Shown here: positions 1-7,388 of the stretch, in pieces | Numbering within the stretch: position 1 is the stretch's first letter | Layout: every line of letters starts with the position of its first letter | Assembly (NCBI GenBank): GCA_002298155.1 | Contig: DBME01000387.1 | Span: 1-15,994, forward strand | Origin: Holophagaceae bacterium UBA706 | GTDB lineage: Bacteria; Acidobacteriota; Holophagae; Holophagales; Holophagaceae | DNA: 15,994 nt | Reading direction: 5' to 3' | Notes under the pieces: model-generated | What the model was told of the DNA's origin: nothing | The model's database searches: none | What the model saw: only the letters and a program-made list of their open reading frames with translations | Translations under genes and position numbers: made by a program

Positions 1-2
1 TC

Positions 3-857
3 CCCTGCGGCGCCCCCCTGGACAAGGGCTGGCACTGCGCCGCCTGCGGCTGGAGCGCGCCGGTGGCGGGCGGGATCCCCGTCCTGGGCGGCGAGGCCGC
101 GGAGGGCGAAGGCTTCACCAAGTCCACCTTCCAGGAGCTGGTCCACTGGGAGGCGCGCCATTTCTGGTTCCGCAGCCGCAACCGCCTCATCCTCTGGGCC
201 CTGGAGCGCTTCGCGCCCGAGCCGGCCTCCTTCCTGGAAGTGGGCTGCGGCACCGGCTTCGTGCTCCAGGCCCTGGCGGAGCGCCACCCCTCGACCCGCT
301 TCACCGGCGCGGAATTCCACCTGGAGGGACTGCCCTTCGCCGCCGAGCGGCTCCCCCGGGCCGAATTCATCCAGGCCGATGCCCGGACCCTCCCCTTCAC
401 CGACGAGTTCGACGTGATCGGCCTTTTCGACGTCCTCGAGCACATCCCCGAGGATGAGCGCGTCCTGTCGGCGGTGGCCGCGGCCTGCAGGCCCGGAGGC
501 ACCGTGATGATCACGGTCCCCCAGCACCCCTGGCTGTGGAGCGTCGTGGACGAGAAGGCCTCCCACGTGCGCCGCTACTCCCGGAAGGTCCTGCTGGACC
601 GCATGGCGGCGGCGGGACTCCGGCCCGTCCTGGCCACCTCCTTCATGGCCCTCCTTCTGCCCCTGCTGGTCACCGTCCGGCGGCGGCGGGAGCAGCGCCG
701 CGAAGCTTTCGACCCCCTGGCCGAGCTGCGCATCGCCCCCTGGAAGAACGCGCTGCTGGAGGGGGTCATGGCCCTGGAACGCCTGCTGGTGAAGGCCGGC
801 GTGCGCTGGCCCTTCGGCGCCTCCCTCCTGGTCGTGGCCCGCAGGGAGGCCCCATGA
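3..857 (+). CDS. SAM-dependent class I methyltransferase with N-terminal zinc ribbon (5' end outside window)
   Basis: The reading frame is open to the left edge, so the gene starts before the window; the GTG at 63 is only an internal candidate. The extra N-terminal codons (3-62) encode PCGAPL followed by CAACGW, which completes a Cys-x-x-Cys zinc-ribbon seen in front of some methyltransferases. Numbered from the GTG, the Rossmann core has glycine-rich motif I (LEVGCGTG, 58-65), an acidic motif near 84, the ADA motif at 106-108 (LPF at 110-112), and the LFDVLEHIPEDE stretch (121-132) typical of methyltransferase family 11. HVRRYSR (169-175) lies in the later variable part. The C-terminal region after 195 is hydrophobic and then basic, perhaps a membrane-contact helix. 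The stop overlaps the next start as ATGA. Family is confident; the substrate (lipid, sugar or isoprenoid carrier) is unknown, with neighbours suggesting glycan or lipid-carrier metabolism. Confidence 0.88.
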   Translation, partial: PCGAPLDKGWHCAACGWSAPVAGGIPVLGGEAAEGEGFTKSTFQELVHWEARHFWFRSRNRLILWALERFAPEPASFLEVGCGTGFVLQALAERHPSTRFTGAEFHLEGLPFAAERLPRAEFIQADARTLPFTDEFDVIGLFDVLEHIPEDERVLSAVAAACRPGGTVMITVPQHPWLWSVVDEKASHVRRYSRKVLLDRMAAAGLRPVLATSFMALLLPLLVTVRRRREQRREAFDPLAELRIAPWKNALLEGVMALERLLVKAGVRWPFGASLLVVARREAP

Positions 858-1774
858 GCGGCGCCGGTCTCCGCAGGATCGCCGGGTGGACCCTGGCGGC
901 CGTGTTCCTGGCCTGGGTGGTGTTCACCTTCCACTGGCGCGCCATCGGCCAGGTCCTGCTGCACACAAACCTGCTGGTCTTCGGGGTGGCCTCCGCCGCC
1001 ACCCTCCCCCTGTTCTTCCTTTCCCGCACGCTCCGGTGGCAGCTGCTCCTCCCCGACCAGGCCCGGTCCCGGGGGCTCCTGGACCGGTACCTCATGGTTG
1101 GGGCCGCGGTGGGCCTGGCGGCCCTGGTGCCCCTCCAGGGCGCCGAGATCCTCAAGGTGGAATCCGGCCACGCCGATTCCGGCCTGGCGCGGCGGCGCGG
1201 CTATTCCGCCCTGCTCATCGAGCGCGGCCTCGACCTGGGCGTCATCCTCGCCATCTTCTGGATCTGCTACCCCGCCTACCTGCCCCCCGGGGGCCGGAAG
1301 GCCGCCGCCCTCCTCCTGGCCTTCGCCCTCCTGGCCGGCCTAGGGGCGCTGGGCCTGGGGAGGATTCCCGGAACCGGAAGGCTGGCGGCCTGGGGGGCTT
1401 TGTTCCGGGACCTCCTGCACACCCCCGGCCGCACCCTCGCGATTCTCGCCGTCACCGCCGCCGGCTGGCTCCTGGTCCTGGCCGGCTGGGCCGGGGTCCT
1501 GGCGGCCCTGGACGTGCACCTCCCCCTGGCAGGGCTCCTCGCCTTCATGACCGGCATCGCCCTGGTGGGCGTCTTCAGCCTCATCCCCGGCGGGCTCGGC
1601 ATCTGCGAGCTGGGCATCACCGGCATGCTCGTCCTGGCGGGCGTCGACCCGGCCCGGGCCCAGGGGGTCGCCATCCTGCTGCGCTGCTATTCCCTGGTTT
1701 CCGCCGCCCTTGGCATAATTCTCGCAATTTGGAGACGCCGGCGCCTCCCCGGGGGCGGCCCGGCCGCACCCTAG
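854..1774 (+). CDS. Flippase-like integral membrane protein (lysylphosphatidylglycerol synthase TM / UPF0104 family)
   Basis: The 306-residue protein starts at the ATG that overlaps the preceding stop (ATGA), indicating translational coupling; the frame is open further upstream but that part only shadows the methyltransferase. It is almost entirely hydrophobic, with about seven to eight predicted membrane segments (about 10-25, 41-57, 82-95, 126-142, 149-168, 195-218, 228-247, 274-293). Family hallmarks are SRTLRWQLLL (57-66), GAEILKVESG (96-105), the LIERGLDL segment (121-128), and SLIPGGLGICELG (242-254). Such domains occur in the lipid-flipping half of MprF and in AglD-like proteins next to glycosyltransferases. 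There is no cytosolic aminoacyl-transferase domain, so it is not MprF itself. The likely role is movement or handling of a lipid-linked intermediate, inferred from family and from the next gene, a GtrB-like transferase. Confidence 0.85.
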   Translation: MSGAGLRRIAGWTLAAVFLAWVVFTFHWRAIGQVLLHTNLLVFGVASAATLPLFFLSRTLRWQLLLPDQARSRGLLDRYLMVGAAVGLAALVPLQGAEILKVESGHADSGLARRRGYSALLIERGLDLGVILAIFWICYPAYLPPGGRKAAALLLAFALLAGLGALGLGRIPGTGRLAAWGALFRDLLHTPGRTLAILAVTAAGWLLVLAGWAGVLAALDVHLPLAGLLAFMTGIALVGVFSLIPGGLGICELGITGMLVLAGVDPARAQGVAILLRCYSLVSAALGIILAIWRRRRLPGGGPAAP

Positions 1775-1796
1775 CCGGGTATTCTTGAATCCTTCC

Positions 1797-1800
1797 GGAG
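1797..1800 (+). promoter_or_regulatory. Ribosome binding site deciding the start at 1808
   Basis: GGAG lies seven bases before ATG 1808. A nearer ATG at 1804 is in another frame and has no ORF of note, so the SD spacing supports 1808. Confidence 0.6.
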
Positions 1801-1807
1801 GCTATGA

Positions 1808-2746
1808 ATGGTCCACATCTCGGTCGTGACTCCGGTCTACAAGGCCGAACGGATCCTTCCGGAGCTCTACCGCCGACTGAAGGCCGCCCTGGAGCCCCTC
1901 ACCGCCGATTTTGAAATCATCATGGTCAACGACCACAGCCCCGAGGACGACTGGTCCGTCATCCGGCGCCTGGCCGAGGCCGATCCCCGGGTGAAGGGCG
2001 TGGATCTCTCCCGGAATTTCGGCCAGCACTTCGCCATCACCGCGGGCCTGGATCACGCCCGGGGGGAATGGATCGTGGTCATGGACTGCGACCTCCAGGA
2101 CCAGCCCGAGGAGATCCCCAAGCTCTACGCCAAGGCCCAGGAAGGCTACGACGCGGTCTTCGGCCGGCGGTACCAGCGCAAGGACGCCTTCCTCAAGCGG
2201 GCCATGTCCTACGCCTACTACCGGACCTACGAGTACCTGATCGAGGAGGACATCGACGGCCGGGTCGCCAACTTCAGCATCATCTCCTGGAAGGTGGCCC
2301 GCAGCCTCGGCGCCATGCGCGAGCAGAACCGCTCGTACGGGCTCTTCGTGAAGTGGGTTGGCTTCCGCACCGCCACCATCGACATCGACCATGCCGCCCG
2401 GTACGAGGGCCTCACGTCCTACACGTCGGGACGCCTGATCAAGCTGGCCATCGACAGCATCGTCTCCCAGTCCAACAAGCCGCTCAGACTCTTCATCCGC
2501 CTGGGGTTCCTCATGTCCCTGGGCTCGTTCCTGCTGATCCTGTTCATCCTCTACCGGCACTTCTTCGTGGGCATCCAGATCGAAGGTTGGGCCAGCGTCA
2601 TGGTCTCCCTGTGGTTCATCGGCGGGCTCCTGTTCATGAACCTGGGGATCCTCGGCCTGTACATCGGGAAGACCTTCGACGAGACCAAGGGCCGGCCCCT
2701 CTACCTGGTGCGGGAACGCGTGGGCCTCGACGAGCCCGAGCCCTAG
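1808..2746 (+). CDS. Glycosyltransferase family 2, GtrB/polyprenyl-phosphate sugar transferase-like, with two C-terminal TM helices
   Basis: The 312-residue protein begins with a GT-A fold: ISVVTPVYKAE (4-14), the nucleotide-binding VNDHSPEDD (40-48), and the metal-binding MDCDLQDQP (92-100), a very typical DxD/QDQP motif of the DPM1/GtrB subfamily. GRRYQRKD (119-126) follows. Two hydrophobic helices near 228-251 and 262-286 anchor it in the membrane, as in GtrB and ArnC. It should transfer a sugar from a nucleotide donor to undecaprenyl phosphate on the cytoplasmic face. The lipid-linked product would then need flipping, which fits the flippase-like gene 33 bases upstream. It is followed after 9 bases by the adenylation gene, so it is probably in the same transcript. 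The sugar cannot be read from sequence. Confidence 0.92.
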   Translation: MVHISVVTPVYKAERILPELYRRLKAALEPLTADFEIIMVNDHSPEDDWSVIRRLAEADPRVKGVDLSRNFGQHFAITAGLDHARGEWIVVMDCDLQDQPEEIPKLYAKAQEGYDAVFGRRYQRKDAFLKRAMSYAYYRTYEYLIEEDIDGRVANFSIISWKVARSLGAMREQNRSYGLFVKWVGFRTATIDIDHAARYEGLTSYTSGRLIKLAIDSIVSQSNKPLRLFIRLGFLMSLGSFLLILFILYRHFFVGIQIEGWASVMVSLWFIGGLLFMNLGILGLYIGKTFDETKGRPLYLVRERVGLDEPEP

Positions 2747-2755
2747 AGGTGATGG

Positions 2756-4282
2756 ATGCAACTCAACCTGCTTGACTATTTCCACCAAGGGGCCCTGGCG
2801 TCGCACCCGGCCAAGGCGGCCGTCAGCGATGGCGGCCAGGACCTCACCTTCGCCGAACTCCACCAGCGGGCCCTCCAGTTCGCGGGGCGCATCCTGGTGG
2901 CGGGCGCACCCCTCAACGCCGCCGTGGCGGTGTTCCTGCCCAAGGGCATCCCCGTGGTCGTGGCGGACCTGGGCATCCTGCACGCCGGCTGCTGCTACGC
3001 GAACCTCGACGTGAAGTCCCCCGCCCAGCGCACCCGCAACGTCCTGGACAATGTCCGGCCCGAGCTCCTGGTCACCTCCCGCACCCTGGAGGCGCTCCTC
3101 CCGGCCCTGGGCTTCGACCCCGCCCGGACCCTGTTCGTGGAGGACGCGGCCCCGGCATCCTGCGACGAGGCCGCCGTGGCCGCGCGCCTCGGGGCGGTGA
3201 TCGACACCGATCCCGCCTGCATCATCAACACCTCCGGCTCCACCGGCACGCCCAAGAGCGTGGTCATGAACCACCGGAGCATCATCGACTTCATGGACTG
3301 GCTCTTCGGGACCTTCGCCTTCGGCCCGGAAGAGCGCATCGGCAGCCTCTCGCCCTTCCACTTCGACATCTACACGCTCGAGCTGTGGCTCACCCTGGCC
3401 AAGGGCGCCACCCTCGTAGTCATTCCGGAGCAGCACGGCATCTTCCCCACCCGCCTCGTGCAGTTCCTCGCCGACGAGCGGGTCACCTTCCTGTTCTGGG
3501 TGCCCACCGTCATGGTCAACATCGCCAACCAGGACACCTTCGCCTCGGTGAAGCCCGGCAGCCTGCGCAACGTCCTCTTCGCGGGCGAGGTCTTCCCCAC
3601 GCGCCACTTCAACTACTGGCGCCGCCACTTCCCCGAAGCCCGGTTCGTGAACCTCTATGGCCCCATCGAGATCACCGTGGACTGCACCTGGTACCAGGTG
3701 GACAGGGACTTCCGGGACGACGAGCCGCTGCCCATCGGCTTCCCCTGCCGCAACACGGACATCCTCATCCTGGACGCCGACGACCGCCCCGCGCCTCCGG
3801 GCACCCAGGGCGAGCTTTGCGTGCGCGGAAGCTCCCTGGCCATGGGCTACTGGAACGATCCCGAGAAGACCGCCCGCGCCTTCGTGCAGAACCCCCTCAA
3901 CACGCGGTACCCGGAGCGCATCTACCGCACCGGCGACCTGGTCCACCTCAACGAGCGGGGCGAGATCCTCTTCGACGGCCGCAAGGATTTCCAGGTCAAG
4001 CACCTGGGCTACCGCATCGAGCTCGGCGAGATCGAGCACGTGGTGGTGAACAGCGTGGACGACATCGACAACGCCTGCGTCCTCTACGACCGGGAGAAGA
4101 AGGAGATCATCCTCGTCTTCGAAAGCCGCCGCGAGGTCACCCCCGCCGAGATCCGCAAGCGTCTGCAGGAGGTCCTTCCCAAGTACATGCTGCCCACGTC
4201 GTTCCACCGGGTCGAGACCATGGTCCGCAACCCCAACGGCAAGATCGACCGGCAGCGTCTGCAGCAGGACTACGTGAAATGA
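2756..4282 (+). CDS. Stand-alone amino-acid adenylation enzyme (DltA / NRPS A-domain-like)
   Basis: This 508-residue enzyme is a complete ANL-superfamily adenylation domain with no attached carrier domain. Core motifs are in order: A3 TSGSTGTPKS (159-168), A4 FDIYTLE (203-209), A5 YGPIE (301-305, normally YGPTE), A7 YRTGD (390-394), A8 GRKDFQVKHLGYRIELGE (408-425), A10 NPNGKIDR (492-499) with the catalytic lysine K496. Asp204 in A4 is at the position that binds the substrate alpha-amino group in PheA and DltA, favouring an amino acid over a fatty or aryl acid. Architecture matches DltA working on a separate carrier, and such a carrier is encoded at 5103. Expected reaction: ATP plus amino acid to aminoacyl-AMP, then to the carrier thioester. 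ATG 2756 follows GAGGTG; another ATG at 2752 is out of frame. Overlaps the next gene by four bases. Substrate identity is open. Confidence 0.92.
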   Translation: MQLNLLDYFHQGALASHPAKAAVSDGGQDLTFAELHQRALQFAGRILVAGAPLNAAVAVFLPKGIPVVVADLGILHAGCCYANLDVKSPAQRTRNVLDNVRPELLVTSRTLEALLPALGFDPARTLFVEDAAPASCDEAAVAARLGAVIDTDPACIINTSGSTGTPKSVVMNHRSIIDFMDWLFGTFAFGPEERIGSLSPFHFDIYTLELWLTLAKGATLVVIPEQHGIFPTRLVQFLADERVTFLFWVPTVMVNIANQDTFASVKPGSLRNVLFAGEVFPTRHFNYWRRHFPEARFVNLYGPIEITVDCTWYQVDRDFRDDEPLPIGFPCRNTDILILDADDRPAPPGTQGELCVRGSSLAMGYWNDPEKTARAFVQNPLNTRYPERIYRTGDLVHLNERGEILFDGRKDFQVKHLGYRIELGEIEHVVVNSVDDIDNACVLYDREKKEIILVFESRREVTPAEIRKRLQEVLPKYMLPTSFHRVETMVRNPNGKIDRQRLQQDYVK

Positions 4283-5106
4283 CCGCCTTCGCGGAGGTGA
4301 CCGCCCTCTCCGCGTACGTGGACGCCGTCGCGGGCGTCCGCCGCAGGGCCGGGGCCTACACCACCAACCTCTTCGTGGACCCGGCCGCCGTTGAGCGGTG
4401 GATCCTCGGCGGCGCCCTCCGCCACGCCGAACTGGAAGGCACCTCCCTGTTCCTGCGCAGGGACCGCTGGTTCCAGCACCTCTACGTCAGCGCCCCGGAT
4501 CCGGAGGCGCTGGCCGCGGCCCTGGCCCGCCCCGAGGTCGCCCGCGAGGGGCTTCTCACCGTGGACCTCCTGGGCTCCCAGGCCGCGGCCGGGCAGTTGG
4601 CCGTGCCCTTCGCCGCCAACGGCTTCAAGCCCTACGCGACCCTCCGGCGCATGGTCCGGGTGGCGGGCGCCCAGGGCGCTTCGGAGGAGGCCTCCCCGGC
4701 CGGAACGGCGGCGCCGGAGGATGTGGACGCGATCCTGGGCCTTCTGGAAGCCAGCTTCGATCCCCTCAAGGAGCAGCTCCCCTCCCGGGAGGACGTGGCC
4801 TCCGCCGTGGGCGCCGGCCAGGTCCTGGTGGCGCGCTCCGGAGAAGCCCTGGGCGGCCTCCTCTTCTTCGAGACCACGGGCCTGACCTCGACCTTGCGCT
4901 ACTGGCTGGTGGCCCCCGGGCACAGGGACCGGGGCATCGGCGCTAAACTCATGCGGGACTACTACCGGCGCTGCCCTGCCGTGAAGCGCTTCCTGCTCTG
5001 GGTGATCGATTCCAATGGCGACGCCATCACGAAGTACCATCATTATGGTTATTCGCCGGATGGCCTGCATGACCTGGTGATGATCACGGAGGGGAACCCG
5101 CAATGA
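4279..5106 (+). CDS. GNAT-family N-acyltransferase, possibly a double-GNAT fold
   Basis: The start is the ATG overlapping the adenylation stop (ATGA); the frame is open further left but only as a shadow of the adenylation gene. The 275-residue protein has a C-terminal GNAT domain: a conserved LRYWLVAPGHRDRGIG (207-222) giving strand beta4 and the R-x-x-G-x-G acyl-CoA pyrophosphate loop, then an IDSNGDAITKYHHYGY stretch (243-258) where GNATs place an Asn and a Tyr near the thiol. The first 130 residues (LFVDPAAVERWI, then LLTVDLLG and the GFKPYATLRRMVRVAG end) resemble the back half of a degenerate second GNAT domain. Sitting between the adenylation enzyme and its carrier, it is a good candidate for moving an acyl or aminoacyl group to an amine, but acceptor and donor (CoA or carrier-bound) are not known. 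Confidence 0.8.
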   Translation: MTAFAEVTALSAYVDAVAGVRRRAGAYTTNLFVDPAAVERWILGGALRHAELEGTSLFLRRDRWFQHLYVSAPDPEALAAALARPEVAREGLLTVDLLGSQAAAGQLAVPFAANGFKPYATLRRMVRVAGAQGASEEASPAGTAAPEDVDAILGLLEASFDPLKEQLPSREDVASAVGAGQVLVARSGEALGGLLFFETTGLTSTLRYWLVAPGHRDRGIGAKLMRDYYRRCPAVKRFLLWVIDSNGDAITKYHHYGYSPDGLHDLVMITEGNPQ

Positions 5107-5330
5107 AGAGCGTCCTGGAAATCCTGAACGGCATCCGCCCCGAATTCGACTTTTCCACGAGCCAGGCCTTCATCGCGGACGGCATGCTCGATTCCTTCGA
5201 CCTCCTCACCCTCGTGAGCGAGCTGGAGGCGGAGTACGGCATCCGCATCGACGGCCAGGCCATCGTCCCCGAGAATTTCGTCAGCATCGAGGCCATCGAG
5301 GGCCTCGTGCGCAAGAGCGTCAGGCCATGA
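5103..5330 (+). CDS. Acyl/aminoacyl carrier protein (DltC-like)
   Basis: A 75-residue acidic helical protein with the phosphopantetheine attachment motif GMLDSFDLL (27-35), Ser31 being the modified residue. The FIADGMLDSFDLLTLVSE block (23-40) and the following short helix III region resemble DltC and other stand-alone peptidyl carriers more than fatty-acid AcpP, which has DSLDTVE. It starts at the ATG overlapping the GNAT stop and its own stop overlaps the ketosynthase start (both ATGA). This makes it the natural partner of the DltA-like enzyme at 2756, although it could also serve the ketosynthase next to it. A phosphopantetheinyl transferase is needed and is not in the window. Confidence 0.9.
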   Translation: MKSVLEILNGIRPEFDFSTSQAFIADGMLDSFDLLTLVSELEAEYGIRIDGQAIVPENFVSIEAIEGLVRKSVRP

Positions 5331-6391
5331 ACCTCGACTACCTGGGCAAGCGCATCTCCGGGATCCTCACGATCCTGCCGGCCAACGTGTCCCGCTTCGA
5401 CGACGAGGCCGGGAACTACACCTTCCCCCGGGAGAAGACCATGCGGCTGAAGCCCCTCATGGGCTTCGAGGAGCACCGCATCGTGGAGGACGGCGTGTGC
5501 GTCTCGGACCTCTGCGTCCACGGCCTGCGGAGCCTCTTCGACCGCGGCCTCCTGCGCAAGGAGGACCTGGACGCCATCGTCCTCGTCACCCAGTCCCCCG
5601 ACCACTTCATGCCCCCCACCAGCAACGTGATCCAGGGCCTCCTGGAGCTGAAGCGGGACATGATCTGCCTGGACATCAACCAGGGCTGCGCGGGATTCGA
5701 GATCGGCCTGCTCCAGGCCTTCGCCCTCCTGGACCAGGCGTCCATCAACAAGGTGGCCGTGCTCAACGCGGACGTGCTGAGCCGCAAGACCTCCCGCCAG
5801 GACCGCAACAGCTTCCCCCTCATCGGCGACGGCGCCTCCGTCACCCTGGTGGAGAAGGACCCCTCCGGCGGCCGCATCCACGCCAACATCCAGATGGACG
5901 GGACTCTGCGCAACGCCCTCACCATCCCCGCGGGCGGCTTCCGCCAGCCCTCCACGGCCGCCACGGCCGTGCCCGAGGACGACGGCAGCGGCAACCTGCG
6001 CGCCAAGGACCACCTGGTCATGAACGGCCAGGACGTCTTCGGTTTCGTCATGACGGAAGTTCCGCCCATGATCCAGTCCCTGGCCGCCTCCGCCGGCGTC
6101 GCCATGGCCGATATCGACTGGTTCCTCTTCCACCAGCCCAACAAGTTCATGATCCAGAAGCTGGCCGAGAAGCTGGAGGTCCCTTACGACAAGATGCCCG
6201 GGAACATCGTGGAGAAGTTCGGCAACGCCAGCGGCGTCACCATCCCGACCAACGTGTGCCTCAACCTGGGCGCGCGCCTGAAGGACGAGCGCTTCAAGGT
6301 CTGCTTCGCCGGCTTCGGCGTTGGCCTGACCTGGAGCTCCATCCTCATGGACCTTGGCGGACTCGATTTCTGCGAGATCATCGACTACTGA
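5327..6391 (+). CDS. 3-oxoacyl-ACP synthase III-type ketosynthase (FabH-like)
   Basis: A 354-residue thiolase-fold enzyme with the intact KAS III triad: Cys121 in NQGCAGFE, His269 in FHQPNKF, and Asn300 in FGNASG. The segment SFPLIGDGASVTLVE (162-176) and the closing FAGFGVGLTWSS (327-338) are also typical. It should load a short acyl primer on Cys121 and condense it with malonyl-carrier to a beta-ketoacyl thioester. It is somewhat longer than housekeeping FabH (about 320 residues), through an N-terminal extension and a loop near 205-225. It lies between two carrier-protein genes and upstream of a reductase, and no other fatty-acid genes are present, so a specialised role is more likely than primary fatty-acid synthesis. 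Primer choice cannot be read from sequence. Confidence 0.93.
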   Translation: MNLDYLGKRISGILTILPANVSRFDDEAGNYTFPREKTMRLKPLMGFEEHRIVEDGVCVSDLCVHGLRSLFDRGLLRKEDLDAIVLVTQSPDHFMPPTSNVIQGLLELKRDMICLDINQGCAGFEIGLLQAFALLDQASINKVAVLNADVLSRKTSRQDRNSFPLIGDGASVTLVEKDPSGGRIHANIQMDGTLRNALTIPAGGFRQPSTAATAVPEDDGSGNLRAKDHLVMNGQDVFGFVMTEVPPMIQSLAASAGVAMADIDWFLFHQPNKFMIQKLAEKLEVPYDKMPGNIVEKFGNASGVTIPTNVCLNLGARLKDERFKVCFAGFGVGLTWSSILMDLGGLDFCEIIDY

Positions 6392-6405
6392 CCAGAGACA
6401 CTAGC

Positions 6406-6411
6406 GAGGAG
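6406..6411 (+). promoter_or_regulatory. Ribosome binding site for the second carrier protein
   Basis: GAGGAG precedes ATG 6418 by six bases, in the 26-base gap after the ketosynthase. This is one of the few genes in the operon that is not stop-start overlapped. Confidence 0.6.
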
Positions 6412-6417
6412 TGGGAC

Positions 6418-6639
6418 ATGGACGTTTTCTACCAGAAGCTCCGCGAGATTCTCGAGTGCGACGAGGTCTCCCGGGAAAACGACATCGGCGATTTCGAGAA
6501 CTGGGATTCCCTGGGCGTCCTCACCATCCTCGCCATGATCGATTCCACGTACAAGGTCTCCATCTCCTCGGAGGAGTTCCTCAAGGTGCGCAAGGTCGGC
6601 GACCTGGAAGACATCGTCCGGGCCAAGCTGGGCAGGTGA
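6418..6639 (+). CDS. Acyl carrier protein (second carrier of the cassette)
   Basis: A 73-residue acidic protein with the carrier motif FENWDSLGVLTI (26-37) and phosphopantetheine Ser31. The N-terminal helix (FYQKLREILE) and the EEFLKVRKVGDLEDIV end fit the usual four-helix carrier fold. Its sequence differs clearly from the carrier at 5103, so the operon holds two distinct carriers, perhaps one for the activated amino acid and one for malonyl or beta-ketoacyl chains. It overlaps the reductase gene by one base (TGATG), which ties it to the reduction step. The division of labour is inferred. Confidence 0.88.
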   Translation: MDVFYQKLREILECDEVSRENDIGDFENWDSLGVLTILAMIDSTYKVSISSEEFLKVRKVGDLEDIVRAKLGR

Positions 6640-7379
6640 TGGACACCCGGGGCCATACCCTCGTCACGGGCGCCTCCTCCGGCATCGGGCGGGGCATCGC
6701 CCTGGCCCTGGCCCAGGATCGTCCCGTCATCCTCCACGGGCGCGACCGCGGCCGACTGGAGGAGGCCCGCGCCGCCTGCCCCGGCCCCGGCCATCTCGTG
6801 TGGGCCGTGGACTTCGCCAAGGCGGAGTCGGTGGCGGAGGACTTCGACGGCTTCCTCCGCGCCACCGGCGCCAAGGTCTCCGCCCTGGTGCACGCCGCCG
6901 GCATCGTGCGGGTCGGCCCCACGCGCCTGGATTCCTACGGCGCCAGCCTGGAGGCCATGAACGTCAACTTCCTGGCGGCCGCCGAACTCGTGAAGGTCCT
7001 GCTCAAGGCCGCGCCCAACGGCAAGGAACTCCGCAACATCCTGCTGATCTCCAGTATCTACAGCCGCCTGGGCGCCAAGGGCCAGGGCATCTACTGCGCC
7101 ACCAAGGGCGCCGTGGACGCCTACGTCCGGGCCCTGGCGGCCGAGCTCTCCCCCCACGTCCGCGTGAATTCCCTGCTCCCGGGCGCCGTGCTCACGCCCA
7201 TGGCCGAGGCCTCCCCGGAGGCCTACCTCGCCCGCTGCCGGGAGGCCCACCCCCTGGGCATGGGCGAGATCGAGGACGTGGTCAACTACGCCCGGTTCAT
7301 CCTCTCGGACGGGGCGCGCTGGCTCACGGGACAGAACATCGTCATCGACGGCGGGTTCAGCGCCTGCAAGGGACTCTAG
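6639..7379 (+). CDS. Short-chain dehydrogenase/reductase, probable 3-oxoacyl-ACP reductase (FabG-like)
   Basis: A 246-residue classical SDR. The N-terminal cofactor motif is TGASSGIGRG (10-19), with an HGRDR stretch (33-37) suited to NADPH binding. Asp58 (WAVDF) and HAAGIV (85-90) follow. The catalytic set is complete: Asn110 in MNVNF, Ser139 in LISSIYS, Tyr152 and Lys156 in YCATK. The C-terminus has VRVNSLLPGAVLTPM and the DGGFSACKGL end, near the canonical SDR finish. The start overlaps the carrier-protein stop. Following a KAS III and a carrier, it most likely reduces the beta-ketoacyl thioester to the 3-hydroxyacyl form; no dehydratase or enoyl reductase is encoded nearby, so the chain would stop at that stage. 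Reduction of a sugar substrate is an alternative, since FabG-like SDRs are broad. Confidence 0.9.
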   Translation: MDTRGHTLVTGASSGIGRGIALALAQDRPVILHGRDRGRLEEARAACPGPGHLVWAVDFAKAESVAEDFDGFLRATGAKVSALVHAAGIVRVGPTRLDSYGASLEAMNVNFLAAAELVKVLLKAAPNGKELRNILLISSIYSRLGAKGQGIYCATKGAVDAYVRALAAELSPHVRVNSLLPGAVLTPMAEASPEAYLARCREAHPLGMGEIEDVVNYARFILSDGARWLTGQNIVIDGGFSACKGL

Positions 7380-7383
7380 GAGG
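7378..7383 (+). promoter_or_regulatory. Strong Shine-Dalgarno for the AAC(3)-like gene
   Basis: AGGAGG overlaps the reductase stop codon. It is five bases from GTG 7389 and eleven from ATG 7395, so either start is possible; GTG has the tighter spacing. Confidence 0.65.
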
Positions 7384-7388
7384 CGGCG

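Noticed and set aside
536..853. Upstream extension of the flippase-like gene to a start at 536
   Set aside because: The extension is Pro/Arg/Gly-rich shadow of the methyltransferase; ATG 854 overlaps the stop as ATGA and gives a normal family length.
1709..1735. AT-rich CATAAT-like box as an internal promoter ahead of the GT2 gene
   Set aside because: No credible -35 at the right distance; the local AT pocket alone is not enough, and gene spacing suggests one operon.
1802..4207. 801-codon open frame on the minus strand
   Set aside because: It is antisense to the GT2 and adenylation genes, both with clear motifs. The translation is a low-complexity Glu/Val/Gly/Asp/Leu string typical of the reverse strand of GC-rich genes.
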